This document shows, piece after piece, positions 1 through 10,927 of a stretch of 64,000 nucleotides of DNA. A model generated the notes under the pieces. The model did no database searches, was not told the DNA's origin, and saw only the letters and a program-made list of their open reading frames with translations. Origin of the DNA: Actinophytocola sp044466355 (GTDB lineage Bacteria > Actinomycetota > Actinomycetes > Mycobacteriales > Pseudonocardiaceae). The position numbers were made by a program, and so were the translations under genes. The stretch's first letter is position 1. Each line of letters begins with the position of its first letter. Location of the stretch: contig NZ_JBITMQ010000009.1 in assembly GCF_044466355.1 (NCBI RefSeq), forward strand, positions 310,001 through 374,000, given 5' to 3'.

Positions 1-219
1 GTGTTGCTCGAGGACCTCGGGTCGGACATCGTGGTCAGCGTCCGGGACGACGGGGTCGGCATCGCACCCGGCCGGGTGGCCGAGGCGGAACGGGAGGGGC
101 GCATGGGCATCGCGCGTTCGCTCCGTGGCCGGGTCGCCGAGCTGGGCGGCAGCGTGACGCTCGAGACCACGCCAGGAGAGGGGGTCGAGTGGGAACTCCG
201 GGTTCCGAGATCTCGGTGA
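1..219 (+). CDS. Sensor histidine kinase, C-terminal ATPase fragment (truncated by window edge)
   Basis: This is the last 72 residues of an ORF that runs in from upstream. It contains the late part of a HATPase_c domain: a DDGVGI motif (N/G1-box region), then a glycine-containing stretch MGIARSLRGRVAELGGSV and the terminal TTPGEGVEWELRVP strand. This pattern is typical of NarL-partner kinases of the HisKA_3 class. The immediately following response regulator overlaps its end, so the two form a two-component pair. The first visible GTG at position 1 is probably internal and not the true start. The signal sensed is not visible. Confidence 0.85.
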   Translation: MLLEDLGSDIVVSVRDDGVGIAPGRVAEAEREGRMGIARSLRGRVAELGGSVTLETTPGEGVEWELRVPRSR

Positions 220-866
220 TGGTGGTCGACGACCATCCCATGTGGCGGGACGGGGTGGCGCGCGACCTCAGCGAACGCGGCTTCGAGGTGCGCGCGACCG
301 CCGGGGACGCCCCCGCGGCGGTGCGGATCGCGCGGACCGTGCGGCCGGACGTGGTGCTGATGGACCTGAACCTCGGCAACAGCTCCGGGGTGACCGCGAC
401 CGGGCAGATCACCGGTGAGCTGAACGACACGCGCGTGCTGGTGCTGTCCGCGTCCGGTGAGCACGCGGACGTCCTGGAGGCGGTGAAGGCGGGTGCGTCG
501 GGCTACCTGCTGAAGTCCGCGTCGGTCGAGGACCTGGTCGACGCGGTCCGGCGCACGGCGGCGGGGGACGCCGTGTTCACGCCGGGCCTCGCGGGGCTGG
601 TGCTGGGTGAGTACCGGCGCATGGCCGCCGACCCGGGACCGAAGGACCAGCCGAGGCTGACCGACCGGGAGACCGACGTGCTGCGGCTGGTCGCGAAGGG
701 GCTGACCGCGCGGCAGATCGCGACCAGGCTGGTGCTGTCGCACCGGACCGTGGAGAACCACGTGCAGTCGACCCTGCGCAAGCTGCAGCTGCACAACCGG
801 GTCGAACTCGCCCGGTACGCCATCGAGCACGGGCTCGACGAAGAACCGGACGGCACCCGGCAATAG
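189..866 (+). CDS. LuxR/NarL-family response regulator
   Basis: A 225-residue response regulator. The receiver domain has the acidic pair in MVVDDHP (residues 11-17), the phospho-acceptor Asp59 in VVLMDLNLG and the conserved Lys109 in LLKSAS. A C-terminal LuxR-type helix-turn-helix begins at LTDRETDVLRLVAKG and contains the recognition helix SHRTVENHVQSTLRKL. It overlaps the upstream kinase gene by 31 bases if the GTG at 189 is the start. GTG 216 and ATG 219 are alternatives, but starting at 219 would remove the first beta strand. The close coupling indicates that the upstream kinase phosphorylates it. Its target genes are unknown. Confidence 0.9.
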   Translation: MGTPGSEISVMVVDDHPMWRDGVARDLSERGFEVRATAGDAPAAVRIARTVRPDVVLMDLNLGNSSGVTATGQITGELNDTRVLVLSASGEHADVLEAVKAGASGYLLKSASVEDLVDAVRRTAAGDAVFTPGLAGLVLGEYRRMAADPGPKDQPRLTDRETDVLRLVAKGLTARQIATRLVLSHRTVENHVQSTLRKLQLHNRVELARYAIEHGLDEEPDGTRQ

Positions 867-906
867 CGACGACCGCTCCGCAAGCTCCCTCAGTAGGCTG
901 GGCCGC

Positions 907-2211
907 ATGCATGACCCGCGCCTTCTGCTCGACCCGGCCACGGACGCCGTGCGCAAGCTCGCGCGCCGCGGCTTCGCCCTCGACCTGCCCGCGCTGGAGA
1001 AGCTGTTCTCCCAGCGCACGGCGGTGATCGGGCAGACGGACGAGTCCCGCGCGGAGGCCAACCGGGTCGCCAAGGAGGTCGGCGCCGCCGCCAAGCGCGG
1101 CGAGGACGTGACCGACCTCAAGGAGAAGGCCCGCGCGCTGAAGGCACGCGTGCAGGAGCTCGAGGAGCAGCAGCGGCAGCTGGCCGCCGAGCTGGACGAG
1201 GTGATGCTGGGCATCCCGAACCTGCCCAACGACGACCTGCCCGACGGCACCACGGACGCCGACGCCGAGCAGGTCAGCACCTGGGGTGAGCCGGCGTCGC
1301 TCGACTTCACGCCGCGCGACCACGTCGAGATCGGCGAGACGCTCGGGATCTTCGACTTCGCGCGTGCCACCAAGCTGGCCGGGCCGCGGTTCAGCGTGAC
1401 CCGCGGGGTCGGCGCGCGGCTGGAGCGGGCGATCGCCACGTTCCTGCTCGAACTGCACACCGAACGGCACGGCTACACCGAGTTCGGCGTGCCGGTGATC
1501 GTGAACCGGCCGACCATGACCGGCACCGGGCAGCTGCCGAAGTTCGAGCAGGACCTGTTCCGCACGAACGTGGCCGACCGCGAGCTGTTCCTGATCCCGA
1601 CGGCCGAGGTGCCGCTGACCAACCTGCACGCCGGTGAGACGCTCGCCGCCGAGGAGCTGCCGTTCGCCTACACCGCGAACACGCCGTGCTTCCGGTCGGA
1701 GGCGGGCTCGTACGGCAAGGACACCCGCGGCCTGATCCGCCTGCACCAGTTCCAGAAGGTGGAGCTGGTCCGGTTCTGCACGCCGGAACAGGCGGACAAG
1801 GAGTTCGACGTGCTGCTGTCGCACGCGGAGGCAGGCCTGCGGGAGCTGGGCCTGGCGTACCGCGTGGTGAAGCTCGCGGCCGGGGACATCGGGTTCTCGG
1901 CGGAGCGGACCTACGACATCGAGGTGTGGCTGCCCGGCCAGCAGCGGTACCGGGAGATCTCCAGCGTGTCGGACTTCGGCACGTTCCAGGCGCGCCGGGC
2001 GGGCATCCGGACTAAGGCCAAGGACGGCACGCGCGGGTTCGCCAACACCCTGAACGGTTCCGGGCTGCCGATCGGGCGCACACTGGTGGCGATCCTGGAA
2101 CAGAACCAGCAGGCGGACGGTTCGGTCGTGATCCCGCCCGCGCTGGTCCCGTACACCCGCTTCGAACGGATCAGTGCCGACGGAACCGCGGACGGCACCG
2201 TGGGGGAGTGA
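907..2211 (+). CDS. serS: Seryl-tRNA synthetase
   Basis: A 434-residue class II synthetase that charges tRNA-Ser in the cytoplasm. The N-terminal 110 residues form the tRNA-binding coiled coil (rich in K/E/R/Q around residues 35-100). Class II motif 2 is visible as FRSEAGSYGKDTRGLIRLHQ and motif 3 as GFANTLNGSGLPIGRTLVAI. Length is normal for the family. Upstream, TAGGCT (894-899) lies seven bases before the ATG, so the transcript may be leaderless or nearly so. The stop overlaps the following DUF1707 gene (GTGA). Confidence 0.97.
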   Translation: MHDPRLLLDPATDAVRKLARRGFALDLPALEKLFSQRTAVIGQTDESRAEANRVAKEVGAAAKRGEDVTDLKEKARALKARVQELEEQQRQLAAELDEVMLGIPNLPNDDLPDGTTDADAEQVSTWGEPASLDFTPRDHVEIGETLGIFDFARATKLAGPRFSVTRGVGARLERAIATFLLELHTERHGYTEFGVPVIVNRPTMTGTGQLPKFEQDLFRTNVADRELFLIPTAEVPLTNLHAGETLAAEELPFAYTANTPCFRSEAGSYGKDTRGLIRLHQFQKVELVRFCTPEQADKEFDVLLSHAEAGLRELGLAYRVVKLAAGDIGFSAERTYDIEVWLPGQQRYREISSVSDFGTFQARRAGIRTKAKDGTRGFANTLNGSGLPIGRTLVAILEQNQQADGSVVIPPALVPYTRFERISADGTADGTVGE

Positions 2212-2852
2212 TCAACGTGAGCGAGCAACCCGGGCCGGTCGGCCCCGTCGACCCGCGTGAGCTGCGGGTGTCCGACGCCGAGCGCACGCACGTGGTGAAC
2301 GTGCTGCAGAAGGCCATCGGCCACGGGATGCTGTCGCTCGACGAGTTCACCGAGCGCACCGACAAGGCCCTCGCCGCCAAGACCCGCGGCGAGCTGAACG
2401 CGGTGCTCGTCGACCTGCCGGGCGTCACGCACACGGACACGCGGGCGCCCGTGCGGGAGAAGCCGGTGGAGCTGCGCGCCAGCTTCGCCACGCTCAAGCG
2501 CACCGGGAACTGGGCGGTGCCGCGCGAGCTGGTGATCTACAACCGGCTCGGCTCCACCGACCTGGACTTCTCCGAGGCCCGCATCCCCCACAGCGAGGTG
2601 CGGATCGAGCTGAACTGCGGCGGCGGGTCGGTCCGGCTCGTGCTGCCGGACGGCGCGTCGGTGGTGCACGACGAGGTCCGCATGACGGCGGGCAGCATCA
2701 AGGACAAGGTCGGCGGCGGGACGGGAAGACCCCGGTTCGTGCTGTCCGGGTCGGTCACCGCGGGTTCGCTGGTGATCCGCAGACCCAGCTACGTGCGCAT
2801 CGGCAACCTGCTGATCCACTCGTCGTTGCGGATCACCCGCGCGGCGGACTGA
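2208..2852 (+). CDS. DUF1707 (SHOCT-like) domain protein
   Basis: A 214-residue protein. Its first about 60 residues form the DUF1707 domain common in Actinobacteria (RVSDAERTHVVNVLQKAIGHG, then LDEFTERTDKALAAKTRGEL). The rest contains repeated short beta segments resembling the C-terminal beta domain seen in LiaF/DUF2154-type proteins. No signal peptide or membrane helix is evident, so it is probably cytoplasmic or membrane-associated through a partner. The GTG at 2208 overlaps the serS stop; GTG 2217 is an alternative. Co-transcription with serS is likely. The biochemical role of DUF1707 is not established. Confidence 0.85.
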   Translation: MINVSEQPGPVGPVDPRELRVSDAERTHVVNVLQKAIGHGMLSLDEFTERTDKALAAKTRGELNAVLVDLPGVTHTDTRAPVREKPVELRASFATLKRTGNWAVPRELVIYNRLGSTDLDFSEARIPHSEVRIELNCGGGSVRLVLPDGASVVHDEVRMTAGSIKDKVGGGTGRPRFVLSGSVTAGSLVIRRPSYVRIGNLLIHSSLRITRAAD

Positions 2853-2867
2853 GGAAGGACGAGACGC

Positions 2868-3899
2868 GTGAAGGCTCTGGTCAAAGTGGCCCAGGGACCC
2901 GGGCTGGAGCTGACGGAGGTGCCCGAGCCCGAGACGGGACCGGGTGACGTGCTGATCCGTGTGCTGCGCACCGGCATCTGCGGCACGGACCTGCACATCC
3001 AGTCGTGGGACGAGTGGGCGGCGAACACCATCAAGCCGCCGCTGGTGCTCGGGCACGAGTTCGTCGGCGAGGTCGTCGAGGTCGGCGCCGCCGTCACGAA
3101 GGTCAAGGTGGGTGACCTCGTCTCCGGCGAGGGGCACCTGATCTGCGGCACCTGCCGCAACTGCAAGGCCGGTCGACGGCACCTCTGTGCCAACACGATC
3201 GGGCTCGGCGTGCACACGGCGGGCGCGTTCGCGGAGTACGCCGTGCTGCCCGAGCAGAACGCGTGGGTGCACACCCACCAGGTCGACCTGGACGTGGCCG
3301 CGATCTTCGACCCGTTCGGCAACGCCGTGCACACCGCGATGTCGTTCCCGGTGCTGAACGAGGACGTGCTGATCACCGGCGCGGGCCCGATCGGCCTGAT
3401 GGCGGCGGCCGTCGCGAAGCACGCGGGGGCACGGCACGTGGTGATCACGGACGTGTCGGAGCCCCGCCTGGACCTGGCCAGCAAGATCGGCGCGGACCTG
3501 GCGCTGAACGTGGCCACCACGAAGATCTCCGACGTCTACGGCCAGCTGCGGATGAGCGAGGGCTTCGACGTCGGCATGGAGATGTCCGGCCAGCCGTCCG
3601 CGCTGCGCGAGATGATCGCGAACATGACGCACGGCGGCCGGATCGCGATGCTCGGCCTGCCCGCGAACGAGATCCCCATCGACTGGTCGCACGTGGTGCT
3701 GAAGATGCTGACGATCAAGGGCATCTACGGCCGCGAGATGTTCGAGACCTGGTACTCGATGTCGGTCCTGCTACAGGCGGGGCTCGACATCTCCCCGGTG
3801 ATCACCCACCGGTTCCCCTACACAGAGCACGAGGCCGCGTTCGCCACCGCGCGCGACGGCCGGTGCGGCAAGGTCATCCTGGATTGGACGGAGTCCTGA
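2868..3899 (+). CDS. tdh: L-threonine 3-dehydrogenase
   Basis: A 343-residue zinc-dependent medium-chain dehydrogenase that oxidises L-threonine to 2-amino-3-ketobutyrate with NAD+. Visible features are the catalytic zinc region GICGTDLHIQSWDEW and GHEFVGEVVEVG, the structural zinc cysteines in ICGTCRNCKAGRRHLC, and the nucleotide-binding GAGPIGLMAA. The DEW segment and overall match are characteristic of Tdh rather than other alcohol dehydrogenases. The GTG start is preceded by a GGAAGGACGA ribosome binding site. Its stop overlaps the kbl start (ATGA), so the two enzymes of threonine-to-glycine degradation are translationally coupled. Confidence 0.96.
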   Translation: MKALVKVAQGPGLELTEVPEPETGPGDVLIRVLRTGICGTDLHIQSWDEWAANTIKPPLVLGHEFVGEVVEVGAAVTKVKVGDLVSGEGHLICGTCRNCKAGRRHLCANTIGLGVHTAGAFAEYAVLPEQNAWVHTHQVDLDVAAIFDPFGNAVHTAMSFPVLNEDVLITGAGPIGLMAAAVAKHAGARHVVITDVSEPRLDLASKIGADLALNVATTKISDVYGQLRMSEGFDVGMEMSGQPSALREMIANMTHGGRIAMLGLPANEIPIDWSHVVLKMLTIKGIYGREMFETWYSMSVLLQAGLDISPVITHRFPYTEHEAAFATARDGRCGKVILDWTES

Positions 3900-5077
3900 T
3901 GTTCGGTGCCATGCGCGAGAACCTGCGGTCGGAGCTGGACGAGATCCGCGCGGCGGGCCTCTACAAGGCCGAACGCGTGCTCTCGACCCCGCAGAACGCG
4001 GCGGTCAAGGTCGGTTCGGACGCCGAGGTGCTGAACTTCTGCGCCAACAACTACCTGGGTCTCGCCGACCACCCGGCACTGGTGGCCGCCGCGAAGGACG
4101 CGCTCGACCGGTGGGGCTTCGGCATGGCGTCTGTGCGGTTCATCTGCGGCACGCAGGAGCCGCACAAGGAACTCGAGGCGAAGCTGTCCGAGTTCCTGAG
4201 CACGGAGGACACGATCCTCTACAGCTCCTGCTTCGACGCGAACGCCGGCCTGTTCGAGACCATCCTCGGCAAGGACGACGCGGTGATCTCCGACGAGCTG
4301 AACCACGCGTCGGTGATCGACGGCATCCGCCTGTGCAAGGCGCAGCGGCTGCGGTACAGGAACCGCGACATGGCCGACCTGGAACGCCAGCTCAAGGAGG
4401 CGGCCGGTGCGCGGTACCGCCTGATCGCCACCGACGGCGTCTTCTCCATGGACGGCTACCTGGCGCCCCTCGACGAGATCTGCGCCCTGGCCGACCGGTA
4501 CGACGCGCTGGTCATGGTGGACGACTCGCACGCGGTCGGCTTCACGGGCCCCACCGGCCGCGGCACGCCCGAGCTGTTCGGCGTGCAGGACCGGGTCGAC
4601 GTCGTGACCGGCACCCTGGGCAAGGCACTCGGCGGCGCGAGCGGCGGCTACACGTCCGGTCGCGCGGAGATCGTCGAGATGCTGCGGCAGCGGTCGCGCC
4701 CCTACCTGTTCTCGAACTCGCTGGCCCCGTCGATCACGGCCACGGCGCTGGCGGCGCTGAACCTGCTGGAGTCGTCCGGCGAGCTGCTGTCCCGCCTGCG
4801 TGCCAACACGGAACTGTTCCGCGCCAGGATGACGGACGCGGGCTTCGACCTGCTGCCAGGCGAGCACCCGATCATCCCGGTGATGATCGGCGACGCGGCT
4901 CTCGCCGGGCGGATGGCGGACCTCCTACTGGCGCGCGGTGTCTATGTCATCGGCTTCTCGTACCCGGTGGTGCCGCACGACAAGGCCCGCATCCGCACCC
5001 AGATGTCCGCGGCGCACTCGACCGAGGACGTGGAGCGCGCGGTGGCCGCGTTCGTCGACGCCCGGTCCGCGATGTGA
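3899..5077 (+). CDS. kbl: 2-amino-3-ketobutyrate coenzyme A ligase (glycine C-acetyltransferase)
   Basis: A 392-residue PLP enzyme of the alpha-oxoamine synthase family. It cleaves 2-amino-3-ketobutyrate with CoA to glycine and acetyl-CoA, completing the Tdh pathway. The PLP lysine lies in TGTLGKALGGASGGY, and the MVDDSHAVGFTGPTGRG segment holds the conserved Asp/His contacts. Length is normal. The ATG at 3899 overlaps the tdh stop codon. The reading frame is open further upstream through tdh, but the overlapping ATG gives the expected N-terminus (MFGAMRENLRSELDEI). Confidence 0.96.
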   Translation: MFGAMRENLRSELDEIRAAGLYKAERVLSTPQNAAVKVGSDAEVLNFCANNYLGLADHPALVAAAKDALDRWGFGMASVRFICGTQEPHKELEAKLSEFLSTEDTILYSSCFDANAGLFETILGKDDAVISDELNHASVIDGIRLCKAQRLRYRNRDMADLERQLKEAAGARYRLIATDGVFSMDGYLAPLDEICALADRYDALVMVDDSHAVGFTGPTGRGTPELFGVQDRVDVVTGTLGKALGGASGGYTSGRAEIVEMLRQRSRPYLFSNSLAPSITATALAALNLLESSGELLSRLRANTELFRARMTDAGFDLLPGEHPIIPVMIGDAALAGRMADLLLARGVYVIGFSYPVVPHDKARIRTQMSAAHSTEDVERAVAAFVDARSAM

Positions 5078-5336
5078 ACACTCTTCGCAACCACGCGAGT
5101 ACGCCATTCGGTGTTTCGTGCGCAACTGCTAACGATTAGTTAGCGCCAGGCCAACGGGGTGCCACAATGTTCCCCGTCTCTGAGACATTCAGAGCCCCAA
5201 CGCCGGCGGAGCCGAGCGTCGGGGCCCGGCTCCGGCCGGGCTTCGCGCCGCTGGCATCGGTCGCGTAGCCCCCCGAGCGATCGATGCCAGTGGCGCGGTC
5301 CACACCGCGACCGAAGCGACTTTCCGGGCAGTGGCG
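5078..5336. terminator. Convergent intergenic region with a series of hairpins (kbl/leuS)
   Basis: No gene is seen between the convergent kbl and leuS genes. The stretch instead holds five stem-loops in a row: GCTAAC/GTTAGC (5128-5144), CTCTGA/TCAGAG (5178-5194), a 9-bp stem with one mismatch (5195-5224), GCCCGGC/GCCGGGC (5224-5241), and a 16-bp stem with one G-U pair (5244-5259 with 5282-5297). The last is the strongest and is positioned to end leuS transcription and, in the other direction, kbl transcription. None has a U-tract, as is usual for high-GC Actinobacteria. Confidence 0.7.
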
Positions 5337-8186
<2,850 letters not shown>

Positions 8187-8222
8187 CGTGGGTCCTTCCC
8201 TGGTTGCTCTGCTCCGGAACAC

Positions 8223-8293
8223 AAAAAACCCCTCTGCCGCAGGGCACGAGGGGTTAGCCGCACTGACCGGGCGAGGTCAGCGCGGCCGGCTAA
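8223..8293 (-). promoter_or_regulatory. leuS transcription attenuator (hairpin plus U-tract terminator)
   Basis: On the minus strand, a long hairpin pairs TTAGCCG with CGGCTAA (8287-8293 with 8254-8260), with an inner CGCTGACC/GGTCAGTG stem. It is followed by a terminator whose stem is AACCCCTC/GAGGGGTT (8248-8255 with 8227-8234), continued by TGCC/GGCA and ending in six T residues (8228-8223). The two structures share two bases. The Leu codons of the leader peptide lie at the base of the first hairpin, the arrangement expected for ribosome-mediated attenuation. A clear antiterminator was not resolved by eye. Confidence 0.85.
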
Positions 8294-8315
8294 GGAGCAG
8301 GCGTCCGGCGCTCAT
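8277..8315 (-). CDS. Leucine leader peptide of the leuS attenuator
   Basis: A 12-codon ORF reading MSAGRLLLSRPR, with three consecutive leucine codons (CTG CTC CTT), the last being a rare codon in high-GC DNA. Ribosomes short of charged tRNA-Leu would stall at these codons, just before the hairpin and terminator that precede leuS. Its ATG is exactly seven bases beyond a TAGACT -10 element (8327-8322), so the mRNA probably begins at the A of the start codon (leaderless). The function is inferred from this arrangement, which resembles amino-acid attenuators in other bacteria. Confidence 0.8.
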   Translation of the reverse strand: MSAGRLLLSRPR

Positions 8316-8321
8316 ACCATC

Positions 8322-8327
8322 AGTCTA
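8322..8327 (-). promoter_or_regulatory. -10 element of the leuS leader transcript
   Basis: TAGACT on the minus strand (TANNNT consensus of actinobacterial sigma-A promoters). The predicted transcript start is 8315, the first base of the leader peptide ATG. No convincing -35 is visible, which is common for such promoters. Confidence 0.6.
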
Positions 8328-8355
8328 TCGCGGACGCCAACCCCGTTTCGCCGCA

Positions 8356-9486
8356 CTACCGGATCGCGAGCGCGACCACCTGGGACACCTGGCTCGACGA
8401 GAAGTTGTCGTCGCTGACCAGCAGCAGGGTGCGCTCGCCGGACCGCAGCCGAGGTCCCCACGTCATGCCCTCGATGTTGTCGACCGTCGACAGGCCGAAG
8501 TCCGAAAGGTCGGCGACCAGCTTCTTGCGCACCGGCCGCACCTTCTCCCCGGCGAGCGAGTCGAGGTCGGCGACGTTCGTGGCGCCACGCGTGCCGATCT
8601 CGTGGATCCGCACCTTGTTGCCGACGCCGGTGACGAACGACCGCTCCACGACGAGGTACCGGCCGGGGCCGGACTCCAGGATCGCCGTGACGCCGTTGTT
8701 CGAGAACGCGCCCGGCGGGTTCGGCTGGGCGAACACGGGCTCCTGCGGGTACGCGTACTGCGCGACCAGGCGGCCGGACCTGGTCTGCACGGAGATGCGG
8801 GACAGGGTGCCGCCCGCGGGGGTGGCCTCCGGACCGTCCTGCAGCAACGCACCCTCCAGGGCACTCACCACGAGGGTGCCGCCGCCCGCGAACGTGAGCG
8901 CCTCGAGTGCCTGGTTGCGCCGCGGCCCCTGGTCGTCCGCGCTCATCCGCTCCACCTCGGGCAGCGGCAGCACCCGGCGGAACGCGCCGTCGCGCTCGGC
9001 GACCTGGACCGACGGGTCGATCAGCACCTGCCGGGCCGGCTCGACGATGCGCTCACCCTCCTGGCTCCACACGTAGTCGCCCGTCCACGGGTCGACGCGG
9101 ATGTCCTCCGGGTCGACGGTGGTGCCGTCGGTGGTGGCGAGCGGCGGGTAGGTGGTGCCGTCCGGCCGCAGGAACGGGTGCGTGCCGGTGAGCCGGACCT
9201 CGCCGAGGCCGCGTGCGTTCACGTCGATCGTCGCCGTGTAGAAGCGCGCGGGCTGCTGGTCCGACCGGTCGTCGCTGATCAGCACGTAGCCGCCGGTGCG
9301 CGGGTCGCGGTCGATGCCGGACAGGCCGCCGACCGTGGTGCCCTCGAACGTGCCCTTGGGGACGATCCGCTCGCCCAGCAGCCGGGCTCCGGGTTCGGCG
9401 GCGGCGGGTGCGGTGGTGAGGCAGGCGGCGAGCGCGGAGACGGCGATCGAGGCGGCGAGGACACGGCGGATCTGCATGGCGTGCAT
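8356..9486 (-). CDS. Secreted esterase-like activity of phytase family protein
   Basis: A 376-residue exported protein. The N-terminus has basic residues, a hydrophobic core (VLAASIAVSALAA) and a possible lipobox LAAC at residues 19-22, so it may be a lipoprotein. An ordinary signal peptidase site after PAAA is the alternative. The body matches the esterase-like, phytase-family beta-propeller domain (PF13449-type): GLSGIDRDPRTGGYVLISDD near the start, EALTFAGGGTLVVS in the middle and NIEGMTWGPRLRSGERTLLLVSDDNF near the end. ATG 9477 is an alternative start. The substrate is unknown. It is probably monocistronic. Confidence 0.8.
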   Translation of the reverse strand: MHAMQIRRVLAASIAVSALAACLTTAPAAAEPGARLLGERIVPKGTFEGTTVGGLSGIDRDPRTGGYVLISDDRSDQQPARFYTATIDVNARGLGEVRLTGTHPFLRPDGTTYPPLATTDGTTVDPEDIRVDPWTGDYVWSQEGERIVEPARQVLIDPSVQVAERDGAFRRVLPLPEVERMSADDQGPRRNQALEALTFAGGGTLVVSALEGALLQDGPEATPAGGTLSRISVQTRSGRLVAQYAYPQEPVFAQPNPPGAFSNNGVTAILESGPGRYLVVERSFVTGVGNKVRIHEIGTRGATNVADLDSLAGEKVRPVRKKLVADLSDFGLSTVDNIEGMTWGPRLRSGERTLLLVSDDNFSSSQVSQVVALAIR

Positions 9487-9536
9487 CGCACCGCACCAGG
9501 GTGGCCAGTGCGTGACGACCAGGCCAACCCCGCTTG

Positions 9537-10094
9537 TCAGGCCGTGAGCCGGGACAGGTGGTGGTCGACGAGCGCGATGGCGTCGTCCGGGCCGCGGTGG
9601 CCGAGCAGCACCGCGTCGCCGAGACCCGCGACCACGGCCAGCAGCAGGTCGGCCTCCCGGACCGGGTCGAGACCGGCCGCCAGCTCACCCGCTTCCTGGG
9701 CGGCCGCGACCATGGCGGCCAGCGCCTGGCTCAGCTGGGTGTGCCCGGCGCGGATTCGGTCGGCGATCTCCTCGTCCTTGAGCGCGCGGACCAGGAACGC
9801 GTTCGCCACCAGTGCCTGGTCCCGGCTCTCCTCGTCCAGTGGGAGCAGCGCGACGAGCGTGTCCCGCAGCCCGCCCGTCACCCGCTGCTCGACGTGGGCC
9901 CGGAGCGTGCCGGTGGCGTACCGCAGCATCGCGTCCTTGGTCGGGAAGTAGTGCTGTACCAGACCTTTCGAGATGCCCGCGGCGGTCGCGACCTCGCCGA
10001 GGCTCACCGCCTCCAGACCGCGGTCGGCGGCGATGCGCCGGACGGCCGCCGCGATCAGCCGTCTGCGTTCCTCGTGATCGACCCGCTTGGGCAT
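9537..10094 (-). CDS. TetR-family transcriptional regulator
   Basis: A 185-residue regulator. The N-terminal TetR helix-turn-helix is clear: RRRLIAAAVRRIAADRGLE, then SLGEVATAAGISKGLVQHYFPTKDAMLRYA. The C-terminal ligand domain is variable, as usual. It is transcribed divergently from a hydrolase and two membrane-protein genes only about 14 bases away. The two start regions therefore overlap, and it probably represses itself and the divergent set. The inducer is unknown. Confidence 0.92.
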   Translation of the reverse strand: MPKRVDHEERRRLIAAAVRRIAADRGLEAVSLGEVATAAGISKGLVQHYFPTKDAMLRYATGTLRAHVEQRVTGGLRDTLVALLPLDEESRDQALVANAFLVRALKDEEIADRIRAGHTQLSQALAAMVAAAQEAGELAAGLDPVREADLLLAVVAGLGDAVLLGHRGPDDAIALVDHHLSRLTA

Positions 10095-10108
10095 CGCACG
10101 AGTACGAC

Positions 10109-10927
10109 GTGGCCTACGACCGGGCGTTCGCCACCCTGCCCGCGCCCGCCGAGCAACACGACGTGACCACGGACTTCGGCACCGCGCGGGTCTACCGCTT
10201 CGGGAAGACCGGGCCCGCGCCGCTCGTGCTGCTCCCCGGCCGGGCGGGGACGTCGATCATGTGGGCGCCCAACCTCGCCGGGCTCGCCGCCGAACGCCCG
10301 GTGTGGACCGTCGACCTGATCGGCGAGCCGGGCCGCAGCGAGCAGACCGCGCCGATCCGCGACGGTGCCGACCAGGCCGCGTGGCTCGACGCCGTTCTCG
10401 GGTCACGCGACCTGCGTGGGGTCCACCTCGTCGGCTACTCGTTCGGCGGGTGGCTCGCCGCGAACCTGGCCGTGCGGGCGCCGGACCGGCTCGCGTCCGT
10501 GACGTTGATCGACCCGGTGCGGACCTTCGCCGGGTTCCCGGTCCCGTTGCTGGTGCGCACGACGCTCACGCTCGTCCCCGGCATCCGCCGCTGGGCCCGC
10601 CCGTCGTTCCTGCGGTGGACCGCGGGCGGCGCGGACGCACCCGCCGACGACCCGGTGTCGGCGATCATCGACGAGGGCATGCGGACCTTCACGATCACGC
10701 TGCCCGTCCCGACGCTGTTCACCGACGAGCAACTCCGGTCGGTGCGGGTCCCGGTGCTCGCGCTGATCGCGGGACGCAGCGTCATGCACGACGCGCGCCG
10801 GGCCGTCGCCCGCGCGCGGGCACTGCTGCCGGACGTCCGGGCGGAGCTGTGGCCGGACGCGACCCACGCCATCGCGGGCGAGGCACCGGACGCGGTCAAC
10901 GCCCGGATCCTGGAGTTCGTCCGGTGA
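10109..10927 (+). CDS. Alpha/beta hydrolase
   Basis: A 272-residue alpha/beta hydrolase. The nucleophile elbow is GYSFGG, preceded by the oxyanion-type LLPGRAGTS loop. An acidic residue follows in the VLALIAGRSVMHD region, and a late ATHAIAGEAP segment supplies the catalytic His. No in-frame ATG, GTG or TTG exists between the tetR start and GTG 10109, so that codon is chosen. Its stop overlaps the next gene (GTGA), suggesting an operon with the VC0807-like and SdpI-like genes under TetR control. The substrate is not predictable. Confidence 0.82.
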   Translation: MAYDRAFATLPAPAEQHDVTTDFGTARVYRFGKTGPAPLVLLPGRAGTSIMWAPNLAGLAAERPVWTVDLIGEPGRSEQTAPIRDGADQAAWLDAVLGSRDLRGVHLVGYSFGGWLAANLAVRAPDRLASVTLIDPVRTFAGFPVPLLVRTTLTLVPGIRRWARPSFLRWTAGGADAPADDPVSAIIDEGMRTFTITLPVPTLFTDEQLRSVRVPVLALIAGRSVMHDARRAVARARALLPDVRAELWPDATHAIAGEAPDAVNARILEFVR

